A DNA stretch of 64,000 nt from a cyanobacterium PCC 7702 (GTDB lineage: Bacteria > Cyanobacteriota > Cyanobacteriia > Cyanobacteriales > Nostocaceae), in contig KB235926.1 of the NCBI GenBank assembly GCA_000332255.1, forward strand, positions 505,193 through 569,192. The letters run 5' to 3'. Made by a program: the position numbers and the translations under genes. The notes beneath the pieces are model-generated. The model worked only from the letters and a program-made list of their open reading frames with translations, ran no database searches and had not been told where the DNA came from. Shown in pieces: positions 17,929 through 27,377 of the stretch; position 1 is the stretch's first letter, and each line of letters opens with the position of its first letter.

Positions 17929-18522
17929 CTACTCACTAATTTCATTGATTTTTTGATAATTTTGCCGCCATTGTTCTAGCTTTTCAATAGATACCCATCG
18001 CGTGACGACATTAACATCATTTCCCCGCCAATCAATTTCTGGGTCTGTAGTAAAAACACCACACTCTAAATCTTCTAACTTGATATTCCAATATTGACTA
18101 AAACGACTTTTTAAAGTGATGACTTGTTCGAATACTTTATTTCTATGTTTGTTTCTTCTCTTTCTTTCCGTTGCTCCCGTGGCTTTAGTATCAATAAATT
18201 TTGTTTCGATTAAAAATAACTTATTTTTATATGTGAGATAGACGAAATCACACTTTCCCAAATCTGTATAATCAGCAATGGGAGATTTTTCAAATAAAAG
18301 CAATTCAGCGCAGGTTGGAAATAGGTCTTGGATATTTAAAAATAAATATGCTTGCAATAACAATTCCTTGTCATAAGGAAAGCCAACAACCCCCTCAAAA
18401 AACCGTTTAATGTCTTGTTGAGTTTCAGGCTGAATTTTTTTGCAGTATGTCACAAATTGACCTAGTCCATCTGCAAACATTAAGTATTTGTTCCTTACCT
18501 TGGTTACTGCATTTATCCTCAT
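17929..18522 (-). CDS. Putative PD-(D/E)XK-fold nuclease-like protein
   Basis: A 197-residue protein I do not recognise as a named family. The segment DLGKCDFVYLTYKNKLFLIE followed by TKF contains D92, E106 and K108 on two adjacent predicted strands, the D-X(n)-E-X-K arrangement of PD-(D/E)XK nucleases. A basic stretch (ERKRRNKHRNKVFEQVI) follows, suited to DNA or RNA contact. The N-terminal half is helical (QQDIKRFFEGVVGFPYDKEL). It is AT-rich compared with its neighbours, and there is no methyltransferase or other restriction-system gene beside it. It could be an orphan restriction or Holliday-type nuclease, a defence effector, or a protein keeping only the fold. ATG at 18522. Confidence 0.6.
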   Translation of the reverse strand: MRINAVTKVRNKYLMFADGLGQFVTYCKKIQPETQQDIKRFFEGVVGFPYDKELLLQAYLFLNIQDLFPTCAELLLFEKSPIADYTDLGKCDFVYLTYKNKLFLIETKFIDTKATGATERKRRNKHRNKVFEQVITLKSRFSQYWNIKLEDLECGVFTTDPEIDWRGNDVNVVTRWVSIEKLEQWRQNYQKINEISE

Positions 18523-18698
18523 GACAAAAAAATATCATTTTCTCCATGAAGACTCCCACCGCATAAGTAACCAAAAAAACTAACTATCTCCGAATATCCT
18601 GAGAAATTTTACTGAGGCATAAAAAGAGAAAAAATGCTAAAAATCAATAAAAATAGAGTTAGGGTTAGAATATATAAAGTGTTATTTTTTACCTAAAT

Positions 18699-20051
18699 CT
18701 AACTACTAATAAGTGGTTGTACAGTAGCTGTGAATTGGGCATTTTGCAGAGCTTGAACAGTGCTGATAGAATTTTGTACCCAGAATTGTCGTCCGAAACG
18801 AACCAGACGACGAGAATTTCCAGCTTGCACTACTCCAATAACGGGTACCTTTGCTTTTTCCCTATCGCCAGATTGTTCTTGTAAGATTGTGCGCAAACGA
18901 TGTTGTTCTTCAATAGCAGCTGCTTGTTGGGGATTTAGCTCTATCATTACCAATTGCACTTTTTCTACTGGTTCTGCATCTTCGAGAATAAATTTAGTTT
19001 GTTCTTCTCGGCGGTCTACTTTACCCCAAATTATTAATCTCGTATCAACTTGTAAAAGTGAATTCACACGTTCATAACTTTTCGGAAAAACAACAGCTTC
19101 TGATTGTGCAGTTAAATCTTCTATTTGTAGAATTGCCATGGGATCTCCTTTTTTAGTGATCACTTTTTTGACATTATTGAGAATTACAACTGCACATACA
19201 ACAGTATCTTCTTGTTGCTCGCCTAGTTGTGCGAGGTTGATAGGAGATAAAATTTTGGCAGATGTGCGTAGAGATTTGAGCGGATGGTCCGAAATATAAA
19301 AACCTAACAATTCTTTTTCCATCCGCAATTTTTCTTGGGGAGGAAAGTCAGGTACGGCTTTGGCTTTAGGAGCGGTATCAAAACTATTTTGGGAGATATA
19401 ATTTTTCTGAGAAAATCCGCTACTGCCGAGTAAGTCAAAAAGGTTTCCTTGACCAGCAGCTTTATCTTTGGCGCGGGATTGGGCCCAGTCGTATACTAAA
19501 TCTAAATCATGGATTAACTGGTTGCGGTTGGGCTCGAGTTTATCGAAAGCACCGCAATAAATTAACGATTGGAGAGTACGGCGGTTAACAGCACTTAAAT
19601 CAATGCGATCGCAAAAATCTGCCAAGGATTTGAACTCACCTCCAGTTTGTCTTGCTTCTAAAATTGAGGCGATCGCATTTTGTCCGACATTTCGTACAGC
19701 TGACAGTCCAAACAAAATCTTGCCGTCTAAGGGAGTAAAATCAATACCAGAACGGTTAATATCTGGCGGGTCTATTTGAATTCCCATATTTGTACAGGTA
19801 GCAATATACTTCTGTACTTTTTCTGTATCATCGCTGTTAGCTGTTAACAGCGCCGCCATGTACTCTAACGGATAATTAGCTTTTAAATAGGCGGTTTGAT
19901 ATGTAACATAACCATAAGCTGTAGAATGTGATTTATTAAAGCAATTAGAAGCTACAAAACCATTTTTGATGATGAAATTGTGGTCGCGTACCACTCCGAT
20001 GTCATATACCTTTTGTTTACCCAGAGATTTCTTTGTACTGATTTTAACCAT
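18699..20051 (-). CDS. dnaE: DNA polymerase III alpha subunit, C-terminal half with split-intein C-fragment
   Basis: Second half of the replicative polymerase, made as a separate protein and joined to the N-terminal half by protein trans-splicing. Residues 1-36 are the C-intein: VYDIGVVRDHNFIIKNGFV (block F with its His) and ASN at the splice site (block G). The extein starts with Cys37 (CFNKSHSTAYGYVTYQTAYL), the +1 nucleophile, and continues through the polymerase C-terminal fingers, helix-hairpin-helix region (FGLSAVRNVGQNAIASILEA) and an OB-fold domain (about 280-370). The 414-residue extein is normal. The intein differs from the Nostoc consensus at several positions, for example GVVRDHNF for GVERDHNF. 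The N-terminal half must lie elsewhere in the genome. Confidence 0.96.
   Translation of the reverse strand: MVKISTKKSLGKQKVYDIGVVRDHNFIIKNGFVASNCFNKSHSTAYGYVTYQTAYLKANYPLEYMAALLTANSDDTEKVQKYIATCTNMGIQIDPPDINRSGIDFTPLDGKILFGLSAVRNVGQNAIASILEARQTGGEFKSLADFCDRIDLSAVNRRTLQSLIYCGAFDKLEPNRNQLIHDLDLVYDWAQSRAKDKAAGQGNLFDLLGSSGFSQKNYISQNSFDTAPKAKAVPDFPPQEKLRMEKELLGFYISDHPLKSLRTSAKILSPINLAQLGEQQEDTVVCAVVILNNVKKVITKKGDPMAILQIEDLTAQSEAVVFPKSYERVNSLLQVDTRLIIWGKVDRREEQTKFILEDAEPVEKVQLVMIELNPQQAAAIEEQHRLRTILQEQSGDREKAKVPVIGVVQAGNSRRLVRFGRQFWVQNSISTVQALQNAQFTATVQPLISS
19944..20051 (-). other. DnaE split intein, C-fragment (IntC) coding segment
   Basis: The first 36 codons of the dnaE-C gene. The segment ends in Ala-Ser-Asn, where Asn cyclises, followed by Cys as first extein residue. 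Key residues for splicing (block F His, terminal Asn, +1 Cys) are all present, so it is expected to be active. Confidence 0.93.
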
Positions 20052-20358
20052 GGGTTAACTCTTGCCAAAAAAGCTTTGTCGGTTTATAGACTTGCTGATT
20101 GTGTAATACATATTAACAGTAGTTCTGCCCAAGTCCCCAACTGTACTCTGGCAAGGTGAGGATGAGGCGAAAGTCTCATCTTTGGTACTCTTTTTTGAAT
20201 ACACAAGCTCAATTCTCAGGGTAGGGGGTTTGGGTAGTTCACCAAGACTGCAAGCTGTCCTTACTCAAGGCTGTTTGTACGCTACAAAAGAAAAGGAATT
20301 GAGTAGAATCTATCAAACTGTATTAAAATCAAGGACTTGAGTTACAAAGGAAGCAATC
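20052..20358. other. Divergent control region dnaE-C / gatA
   Basis: About 307 bases holding the promoters of both genes. One hairpin is visible: GATGAG and CTCATC around GCGAAAGT near 20169-20188, followed by a T-rich stretch (TTTGGTACTCTTTTTT); its role is unclear. No gene seen. Confidence 0.35.
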
Positions 20359-21819
20359 ATGGCATCCATCCGCGAGTTGCACAAACACTTAGTCAGCAAA
20401 GAGCGTTCTGCTGTCGAAATTACTCAAGAAGCTTTAGACCGCATTCAAGCGCTAGAGCCAAAACTGCACAGTTTTTTGTCGGTGACTGCTGACAGGGCAT
20501 TAGAGCAGGCGCGTGCCGTGGATGCTAAAATCGCAGCCAAAGAAGAAATAGGGCTTTTAGCAGGTATTCCCATCGGCGTTAAAGACAATATATGTACTAA
20601 AGGAATTCGCACCACCTGTGCATCTCGCATGTTAGAAAACTTTATACCGCCCTATGAATCAACGGTAACGGAAAAACTACTGGCAGCTGGTGCAGTAATT
20701 GTTGGTAAGACTAATTTAGATGAATTTGCTATGGGCGGTTCTACAGAAACCTCCGCCTTTGGTATGACAAGAAATCCTTGGGATTTGTCGAGAGTTGCAG
20801 GTGGTTCTTCTGGTGGTTCAGCAGCAGCAGTAGCAGCAGAAGAATGCGTGGTCTCCCTAGGTTCCGATACTGGTGGTTCGATTCGCCAACCAGCATCTTT
20901 TTGTGGCGTGGTGGGAATAAAGCCAACTTATGGCTTGGTTTCTCGTTATGGTTTGGTGGCGTTTGCTTCTTCTTTGGACCAAATAGGGTCTTTCGGGCGT
21001 ACGGTGGAAGACGCAGCGATTCTGCTTGGCGCGATCGCGGGATATGACCCCAAAGACTCCACGAGTTTAAAAGTTGCCATTCCCGATTATACAGCTGCTC
21101 TCAAACCAGATCTCAAACCGCGCGGACAACTAAAAATTGGTGTAATTAAAGAAACTTTTGGCGAAGGTTTAGACTCGCAAGTGGAACAGGCGATCGCAAA
21201 AGCACTAGAGCAGCTGCAAGCTTTGGGCGCAGAAATTCATGTCGTTTCCTGTCCTCGCTTTCGCTACGGTTTACCCAGCTACTACATCATAGCTCCTTCT
21301 GAAGCTTCGGCAAATCTTGCTCGCTATGATGGTGTCAAGTACGGTTATCGTGCTGCGGATGCGGATAACTTGGTCGAAATGTACACCCGTACTCGCGCTA
21401 CTGGTTTTGGTGCAGAAGTCAAACGCCGAATTATGCTTGGAACCTACGCTTTATCTGCTGGTTACTACGATGCTTATTATCTCAAAGCACAAAAAGTACG
21501 CACTTTAATTAAGGAGGATTTCGAAAAAGCTTTCGAACAAGTAGACGTTCTTGCTTGTCCAACAGCTCCTACTACAGCATTTAAAGCTGGAGAAAAAACT
21601 TCTGACCCCTTAAGCATGTATTTAGTTGACTTAATGACTATTCCCGTGAATCTTGCTGGTTTACCTGGTATCAGCGTTCCGTGTGGCTTTGATGACAATG
21701 GTTTACCAATTGGTTTGCAGTTAATTGGAAAGGCGCTGCGAGAAGACCAGTTATTTCAAGTTGCATACGCCTACGAGCAATCAACTTCATGGCACTTGCA
21801 AAAACCCAAAATCGAATAG
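20359..21819 (+). CDS. gatA: Glutamyl-tRNA(Gln) amidotransferase subunit A
   Basis: Amidase subunit of GatCAB, which converts Glu-tRNA(Gln) to Gln-tRNA(Gln). The 486 residues carry the amidase signature: K75 in [29 protein letters not shown] with S150, and [16 protein letters not shown] with the nucleophilic Ser, making up the Ser-cisSer-Lys triad. The C-terminal [13 protein letters not shown] and [16 protein letters not shown] segments are GatA-typical. ATG at 20359 with AAAGGA upstream. It ends 18 bases from the convergent RodZ-like gene. gatB and gatC are not in the window, as is usual in cyanobacteria. Confidence 0.97.
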   Translation: MASIRELHKHLVSKERSAVEITQEALDRIQALEPKLHSFLSVTADRALEQARAVDAKIAAKEEIGLLAGIPIGVKDNICTKGIRTTCASRMLENFIPPYESTVTEKLLAAGAVIVGKTNLDEFAMGGSTETSAFGMTRNPWDLSRVAGGSSGGSAAAVAAEECVVSLGSDTGGSIRQPASFCGVVGIKPTYGLVSRYGLVAFASSLDQIGSFGRTVEDAAILLGAIAGYDPKDSTSLKVAIPDYTAALKPDLKPRGQLKIGVIKETFGEGLDSQVEQAIAKALEQLQALGAEIHVVSCPRFRYGLPSYYIIAPSEASANLARYDGVKYGYRAADADNLVEMYTRTRATGFGAEVKRRIMLGTYALSAGYYDAYYLKAQKVRTLIKEDFEKAFEQVDVLACPTAPTTAFKAGEKTSDPLSMYLVDLMTIPVNLAGLPGISVPCGFDDNGLPIGLQLIGKALREDQLFQVAYAYEQSTSWHLQKPKIE

Positions 21820-21837
21820 AAGATTTCAATAAGAAGA

Positions 21838-22575
21838 TTATTGACTGCTGATGGACTCGGGAGTAAATGTTACTTGCTTGACCCGACCCGCAACTCCTAG
21901 CGGTTTTTGTTCCTTGTTATTCGTAGAAACTAGGACAGCTCCAGCATTTCCAGAAAGTATGGTTAGCTGCTTTTTTGCTGTCCAGGTTTTTTTGTCTCCT
22001 TTGTTTAAGGTTCCTTCAAACGCTGTTTTTCCATCTACCTTGACTCGCAACCAAGAGTGATCTTGAAGTTCGACGGTGACCTGGACGGGAAATACTTGCA
22101 CCTCGGAAGGGGAGGTTTGTAATGTTTTTTGTGCAGGAGCAGTTGATTGACTTTTGCTTTTAGCCGCTGAGTTGGCGGAGTTTTGCGGACTGAGTTTAAA
22201 AAATAGCGTCAAGGAAGCAACTACTAACAAAACTGCGTAGGGAACAGCAAGAGGAATATGGATGTTTGATTGCTGCTTTGGTTTGTGGTTTTCGTTTTCA
22301 GAGTCGAAAAGGAAAAAATTAATGGCAAATTTTTTGGCTAAAGCAGTACCATCTAGTCCTAGAGCATCTGCGTAGCGCCGGATGAAGCCTTGCACAAAAA
22401 CAGGCTCTGGTAAATCCTCGTATCGCCCTTCTTCCAAAGCTTCTAAGAAAACTTGCCTAATCAGTGTTTTTACGGTGATTTGTTCGATGCGCAGGGACTT
22501 CTCCAGTCGTACTTGTCGCAAGTATGCTCCTATTTCCTTGAGCTGCTCTTGTTGAGCCTCGTTAAAGGAATTCAC
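21838..22575 (-). CDS. RodZ-like protein (HTH, membrane helix, DUF4115)
   Basis: A 245-residue bitopic membrane protein. The N-terminus is a helix-turn-helix of the RodZ type (LKEIGAYLRQVRLEKSLRIE, then LEALEEGRYEDLPEPVFVQG and FIRRYADALGLD). A polar linker leads to one membrane helix near residue 130 (IPLAVPYAVLLVVASLTLFF), an Ala/Ser/Gln-rich extracytoplasmic linker, and the C-terminal DUF4115 beta domain (VTVELQDHSWLRVKVDGKTA, FEGTLNKGDKKTWTA). RodZ links MreB to cell-wall growth in rod-shaped bacteria. The start is taken as GTG at 22575: AGGAG lies six bases before it, while the ATG at 22581 touches the motif with no spacing. Convergent with gatA. Confidence 0.85.
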   Translation of the reverse strand: MNSFNEAQQEQLKEIGAYLRQVRLEKSLRIEQITVKTLIRQVFLEALEEGRYEDLPEPVFVQGFIRRYADALGLDGTALAKKFAINFFLFDSENENHKPKQQSNIHIPLAVPYAVLLVVASLTLFFKLSPQNSANSAAKSKSQSTAPAQKTLQTSPSEVQVFPVQVTVELQDHSWLRVKVDGKTAFEGTLNKGDKKTWTAKKQLTILSGNAGAVLVSTNNKEQKPLGVAGRVKQVTFTPESISSQ

Positions 22576-22581
22576 TGTCAT

Positions 22582-22586
22582 CTCCT
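22582..22586 (-). promoter_or_regulatory. Ribosome binding site deciding the RodZ-like start
   Basis: AGGAG on the minus strand directly abuts the ATG at 22581 but is six bases from the in-frame GTG at 22575, favouring GTG. Confidence 0.55.
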
Positions 22587-22927
22587 AGAAGTTACAAGTC
22601 TACAATTATTATTGGTTAAAATTTTTAGCAGAATCTTTTTGATAAAAATTATTAATTCCGATAGCGGCTGGGTTTGTTCTGCAGTCATTGTATATAAAAA
22701 TACTGGCACTATGTAAAGCCAGCTGCAACACAATATTAAAATTTATTCGGTTTTTGAGGAACAGCGATCGCCGCAGTTAGTGAGAAATACACAGAAGTTC
22801 TCGGGCAAACAAAAGTTTAAACTTCTGTTTGTTACTGTGCGTGCCTTAGCAGTTCGTTCTTTTCGCTAAAATAGATTCCAGTCAAGTTTACTTTCGCTAT
22901 TTGTAAAAAGCTTTCCTAGCACCAAAC
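22587..22927. other. Divergent control region RodZ-like / small membrane protein
   Basis: About 340 bases, no gene. CTAAAATAGATT near 22867 is a possible -10 region (TAAAAT) for the rightward gene. One CAGCGATCGCCG HIP1-type site near 22763. Confidence 0.3.
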
Positions 22928-23113
22928 ATGGCTATATTTCGTCAATACATCGCCCCACTACTGGTGGTACTGATATTTTTATTGGCTTTAGTAGCAGTGA
23001 GCGCCCGCATCTTTTTACCTGCAGATATGGCAGCGCCCGCACCAATAGAAGATGCCAACATAAAAACCCAAGCAAACCAAAATCTTTCCTTACTATACCT
23101 TCAGCGACAATAG
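22928..23113 (+). CDS. Small single-helix membrane protein
   Basis: A 61-residue protein of unknown function. One membrane helix lies at residues 7-30 (YIAPLLVVLIFLLALVAVSA), followed by a polar, Asn/Gln-rich tail outside or inside the membrane. It ends with TAG at 23111-23113 and the acetyltransferase GTG follows two bases later, so the two are probably translated as a coupled pair. Conservation of the pairing would support a real gene; I recognise no family. Confidence 0.6.
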   Translation: MAIFRQYIAPLLVVLIFLLALVAVSARIFLPADMAAPAPIEDANIKTQANQNLSLLYLQRQ

Positions 23114-23115
23114 CG

Positions 23116-23634
23116 GTGAGTGCAAATACGACTGCAGAAGAGCTCGTACCCGGATATAGCATCAGGCGCGGCGTTAGTGGCGAGCGGGCAATGCTGGTAA
23201 AGTTTTTGCGCCAAAGTTACCAAGATGCGTTCCCGCACCAGGACTTTTCTCATCTGGAACGTACGGTGGAAAAATATTTCTCTGCTCAAACTCCTTTCTG
23301 GTGGGTAGAGGAAAAAAGGGAAGAAATTAGTAATTTAGATTACCACCGTTTCAGTGCTGCGGTTGCTTGTCTGTGGATGGGAAATGCGATTGACCAAGTC
23401 AGCGGCGATCGCCACGCTCATATTTTCTTGCTCTACGTGGTACCGGAACATCGACGCAAAGGTATTGGCAGGGCTTTGATGCAGCATGCGGAACAATGGG
23501 CTTTAAAAAGAGGCGATCGCCAAATAGGGTTGCAAGTTTTCTCATCCAACCAAGCAGCCTTGCATCTATACCATCAGTTGGGTTACCGTACCCAATCTTT
23601 TTGGATGTTGAAACCCCTGTATCCACAAACCTAG
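23116..23634 (+). CDS. GNAT-family N-acetyltransferase
   Basis: Acetyl-CoA-dependent acetyltransferase of 172 residues. The acetyl-CoA pyrophosphate loop is seen in LYVVPEHRRKGIGRALMQHA (R/Q-x-x-G-x-G/A). Motif B is GLQVFSSNQAALHLYHQLGY, the usual GNAT C-terminal signature. The substrate is not predictable; the RimI-like C-terminal pattern would allow a protein or small-molecule amine. GTG start two bases after the stop of the small membrane gene indicates translational coupling. The HEAT-repeat gene follows about 100 bases downstream. Confidence 0.85.
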   Translation: MSANTTAEELVPGYSIRRGVSGERAMLVKFLRQSYQDAFPHQDFSHLERTVEKYFSAQTPFWWVEEKREEISNLDYHRFSAAVACLWMGNAIDQVSGDRHAHIFLLYVVPEHRRKGIGRALMQHAEQWALKRGDRQIGLQVFSSNQAALHLYHQLGYRTQSFWMLKPLYPQT

Positions 23635-23736
23635 TTGTTTTCAAGCGCCCGCAAGTAATGGAGGATAAAAATTTAACAGAAATTCCAAACCGAAATTGTC
23701 TGGTAAGTGGTAGCAGGTAATGGTACTTTATGATGT

Positions 23737-24495
23737 ATGTACGACGAAGACGACCTTAGCCTACTAGAAGCAGAAGCAGAATTAGAAAGTCCTCTAGATC
23801 GCATGGAACTGCCGACTGCACAGTCAGAAGTGCCAAAACCCGATCCAGAGGAAATGTTACTGCTGTTAGAGCATCCCCAACCCCAGCAGAGAATGCTGGC
23901 AGCGCGCGCTTTCTGTGATATAGAAGATACCCGTGCTATTCCCCATTTGATTCGCTTGCTAACAGATACCTGCCCTTTAGTGCGGGTCAGTGCAGCCTAC
24001 GGTCTCGGACGCAACCCCAGTCCCGATGCAGTAGAACCATTAATTGCCCGGTTGCAACAAGACTGGAACGGATACGTGCGCAAGGGTGTGGTTTGGGCTT
24101 TGGGTAACTGTCGTGATCGCCGCTGTTTGGCACCCCTAGCAGATGCCCTCAGAACCGATATTCCCGCCGTGCGTTTGTGGGCTGCTAGTTCCCTAGCACG
24201 AATGGTACAAGTGGGTTACGAAGCAGTTGTTGGGGCCATTCCACCCCTAATTGAAGCTTTAGTGCAAGACCCCATCGCCGCAGTGCGCAGCAACAGCGCT
24301 TGGGCCATCGGACAACTATGCCGTGAACTACCTTCTAACGTCGTCTACGCTACTGCCATTGATGCTTTGATTCAAGCCTTCGCCGAAGACGAAGATTTAG
24401 GAGTTCGGGAAGATGCGAAAACTGCCATTTTGGGAGTAGGCGATCCTCGGGGATTGCAGCTGGTTGAAACCTTAGAACAAGAAGGTTGGTTTTGA
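23737..24495 (+). CDS. HEAT-repeat protein
   Basis: A 252-residue helical-repeat protein. An acidic N-terminus (MYDEDDLSLLEAEAELESPL) is followed by about five HEAT-like repeats from residue 45: RMLAARAFCDIEDTRAIPHL, PLVRVSAAYGLGRNPSPDAV, GYVRKGVVWALGNCRDRRCL, PAVRLWAASSLARM and IAAVRSNSAWAIGQLCREL, then LGVREDAKTAILGVGDPRG. Cyanobacterial HEAT proteins include phycobilin lyases (CpcE/F-like), but this one lacks a lyase partner beside it, and the acidic head is not typical of CpcE. Best read as a scaffold or assembly factor of unknown partner. Confidence 0.8.
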   Translation: MYDEDDLSLLEAEAELESPLDRMELPTAQSEVPKPDPEEMLLLLEHPQPQQRMLAARAFCDIEDTRAIPHLIRLLTDTCPLVRVSAAYGLGRNPSPDAVEPLIARLQQDWNGYVRKGVVWALGNCRDRRCLAPLADALRTDIPAVRLWAASSLARMVQVGYEAVVGAIPPLIEALVQDPIAAVRSNSAWAIGQLCRELPSNVVYATAIDALIQAFAEDEDLGVREDAKTAILGVGDPRGLQLVETLEQEGWF

Positions 24496-24565
24496 TCGAT
24501 CGCATGAGGATGCGATAACACGAAGCTAGTTAGCAGGCGTTACCGCATTCTCCCTTGATACTGTT

Positions 24566-26770
24566 TTAAGCAGTCAAATCAAATTCGTGCCATTGATGGC
24601 GCCATTGCAGGCGAAACTTTAAGCGTCGCCAATGGGGAGGAAGATTGGGACAGGCTATGGGACCAAAGGCTGTCATCCGTACGCCAGCAAACCCAAAGAT
24701 AACTGCTTGCCATACTCCCCCAGCGCTGGCGGCGTGAATACCCTCGTGGGCGTTATGGCGCACATCTGCTAAATCTACCATTGCCGCTCGCATAAAGTGG
24801 GTGTAGGCTTCTTCTGGCTGGTTGAGATCGCAAGCAAGAATGGCGTGAATGGCAGGACCGAGAGAAGAACCATAGGTGTGATCGGTACGAGGAGTGTAAT
24901 AATCCCAGTTGGCTTTTAAGGTTTTATACTCAAAGCGATCGCGCAGCAAGTACATTAGCATCAGTACATCTGGCTGCTTGAGAATCTGCTTTCGACTGGT
25001 AGCCTCTATTCCCAGCAAACCTTGCATTGATTTCGTACGCGGTTCGTAGTCGGCCAAATTTACATCTTCTAAGTCAAAAAAGCCCTCAAACTGCTCGATC
25101 AAACCACTAGTGGCATCGTGATTGATGTAAATTCGATTGGCAATATCAGCCCACAGTTGAAATTGCTGCGGTTGCAAGCAGAGTTTTTCTGCCAGCTGGG
25201 TCGAGGCTTGCGGATAGCACTTTACCAGCCAGTCCCACAATGCCAAAGCTGTTTGCAACTGCCACTGCACCATAAAATTAGTAAAAGCATTGTTGTCTAC
25301 GCGATCGTGATTTTCATCCGGACCGATGACATCGCGAATGTCATAACACTGGCGCTGTTGGTTCCACTCTACCCGACTTTCCCAAAACACGGCTGTATCT
25401 AAAATGATTTCGGCGCCAAAGTCGCGCATCCACTCATCATCACCTGTGGTTTGCCAATAGTGCCAAGCAGCATAAGCTATATCAGTGTTGATGTGCACCT
25501 CTATGTCGCCGCACCAAATTCGCACTGGTTCGCCGTTGGCACCCACTACCCAACGGGGAGTGACTTCATCTCCAGTGGTAGCGCTTTCCCAAGCGTACAT
25601 CGCTCCTTTGTAACCCATTTGTTTAGCTTTGCGTCGCGCTCCTTGCAAAGTGTGGTAGCGGTAGGTCAGCAAATTACGCGCCAATAATGGCTGGGTGTGG
25701 ATCAATAATGGCAAGATGAAAATTTCTGTGTCCCAAAAAATATGCCCGCTATAGGCAAAACCGGAAAGCGTTTTGGGAGGAATGCTAACTTTGTCATCAT
25801 TGCGGGGTGCAGCTGCAAGCAACTGAAAAATATTGTGGCGGATACTCAGCTGCGCCAGGCGATCGCCTTCTACAACCACATCGCTGTCTTGCCAAACCCG
25901 ATCCCACGCCGCAATGTGCGCCGCTAGCAACGTTGAATAACTGGGTGCGCCTACCAGTCGAATTAATGCTGCTTCTGCAGGAGTGGATGTTTCTCGCGAA
26001 GTGTACAGGGTAACAATTTTCTCGAAGGTAACAACTTCTCCTGGTTTGATTGCCAAGCTTGTCACCAACGCCGGAGTGCAATCGCCTAGTTGATGCACGC
26101 GCACCGGTGCTACTTCTTCACCTTCTACTATTAATTTAGCTGCCATGCCAACTTCAATGGCAGAATGAAGAGTTTGATTGTGCAACCAAATCAGGTTGTC
26201 CAAGCCACCTTGTTTCAAGGTTTTCCAATGCTTGACACTTCGAGTGCACGGTTGGGAGTCAAATCCAGCTTCTACTTCGATTTCACCCTCGAAGTCTACA
26301 GACCTCACCTGACACCTGATTGCTAAAAAATGTTGATTGGCCAAACTAGCAAACCTTTCAAAATGAAATTCTACAATGTGACCTGCTGGAGTACACCACC
26401 GCACTTCTCGACTCAGTATGCCCAAACGCATATCCAAACGGCGTTCGTAGCTGAGGATTTTGCCAGTGTCGATGCTAAAGCGTTCTCCTCCTACTTTTAC
26501 CACTAGAGGTAGCCAGTTAGGACTGTTAACCAGTTCTGTAGTGGCAATGGCAACATCGTCATAAACCCCATGAATTAAAGTGGCTGCACAATCGTGAGGA
26601 TAGCCTTCTTCAAAAGTACCCCTGGTTCCTATATAGCCGTTACCCAGGGTAAATACTGTTTCTTGGTGGTGTAACCTGCTTGGGTCAAACTGTGTCTCTA
26701 TAATGTTCCAATCAGTAGAGTCAATTAGTTGCTGGTTTTTGCAGGAACTGTGAACGGACAAATCTAGCAT
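24566..26770 (-). CDS. Glycoside hydrolase family 65 (maltose/trehalose/kojibiose phosphorylase-like)
   Basis: A 734-residue inverting enzyme that probably splits an alpha-glucobiose with phosphate into beta-glucose 1-phosphate and a sugar. N-terminal beta-sandwich: TVFTLGNGYIGTRGTFEEGY, the family hallmark. The (alpha/alpha)6 barrel holds FWDTEIFILPLLIHTQPLLA, KGAMYAWESATTGDEVTP and the catalytic acid region DVIGPDENHDRVDNNAFTN with Glu near residue 486. The end of the barrel is TKSMQGLLGIEA and DHTYGSSLGPAIHAILA. No beta-phosphoglucomutase gene, its usual partner, is adjacent, so which disaccharide is used is open, and a hydrolase role is possible. ATG at 26770. Confidence 0.9.
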   Translation of the reverse strand: MLDLSVHSSCKNQQLIDSTDWNIIETQFDPSRLHHQETVFTLGNGYIGTRGTFEEGYPHDCAATLIHGVYDDVAIATTELVNSPNWLPLVVKVGGERFSIDTGKILSYERRLDMRLGILSREVRWCTPAGHIVEFHFERFASLANQHFLAIRCQVRSVDFEGEIEVEAGFDSQPCTRSVKHWKTLKQGGLDNLIWLHNQTLHSAIEVGMAAKLIVEGEEVAPVRVHQLGDCTPALVTSLAIKPGEVVTFEKIVTLYTSRETSTPAEAALIRLVGAPSYSTLLAAHIAAWDRVWQDSDVVVEGDRLAQLSIRHNIFQLLAAAPRNDDKVSIPPKTLSGFAYSGHIFWDTEIFILPLLIHTQPLLARNLLTYRYHTLQGARRKAKQMGYKGAMYAWESATTGDEVTPRWVVGANGEPVRIWCGDIEVHINTDIAYAAWHYWQTTGDDEWMRDFGAEIILDTAVFWESRVEWNQQRQCYDIRDVIGPDENHDRVDNNAFTNFMVQWQLQTALALWDWLVKCYPQASTQLAEKLCLQPQQFQLWADIANRIYINHDATSGLIEQFEGFFDLEDVNLADYEPRTKSMQGLLGIEATSRKQILKQPDVLMLMYLLRDRFEYKTLKANWDYYTPRTDHTYGSSLGPAIHAILACDLNQPEEAYTHFMRAAMVDLADVRHNAHEGIHAASAGGVWQAVIFGFAGVRMTAFGPIACPNLPPHWRRLKFRLQWRHQWHEFDLTA

Positions 26771-27377
26771 GAGTCAGAAAACCTATACTTGGGGGCTGGC
26801 TGGTATCTGGATGCAACACTAAGCTCAAGGACTAAATTCAGTTCTTCACTACCTTCTACACATTGTCTAACCTGGATCGAGGCTAGACAAGAAGCCGTGA
26901 CTAGATACTAATTTTATTCCTGTCATCTAACTATAGATATATTTTCTGATATTTTTCGAAAAATATCAAAACTTGAAAAAATACTAAGCCAATCTAAAGT
27001 TATATATCTCTCGATACGAAGATCTCCCCCATATTTCTAGATCTAGAAACAGTCAGGATGCTTATTGGCAGTGGCTTTTATGTAATTGCGAGTAACAGCT
27101 GGTGGAAGCCACCTTTTCCTCACATTAAAAACAAATTCTATCTACATATTTTCCAGGAAATATAAATTTATTCTTAAATCTTTACTTCCTATTTATAGGT
27201 AAAATAGACTACAGTCAATTCCCTGGAAAAGGATAGTAATTGAGTATTTTTACCTTGGTTACCGTAGCCAACATTTACCGATATACTCAAACCAAGTACG
27301 AAGTGAGCGATCGCCTTCTCAGACTGTCTTTTCAAGCAGTCTTCTAGCTTTTGTTGTGAAGCTTAGAGTTTTGGCAG
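26771..27377. other. Long intergenic region with a perfect palindrome
   Basis: About 600 bases, AT-rich, no gene recognised. It contains a perfect 22-bp palindrome at 26947-26968 and a small stem (AGACTG/CAGTCT) near 27327-27348. Upstream of the GH65 gene (minus strand), so likely its control region. Confidence 0.45.
26947..26968. promoter_or_regulatory. Perfect 22-bp palindrome, possible operator
   Basis: The core GATATTTTTCGAAAAATATC plus one matching base at each side is self-complementary with no central spacer. It lies about 180 bases upstream of the GH65 start. It could be a repressor site or a small cruciform/terminator; the lack of a loop speaks against an RNA hairpin. Confidence 0.45.
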
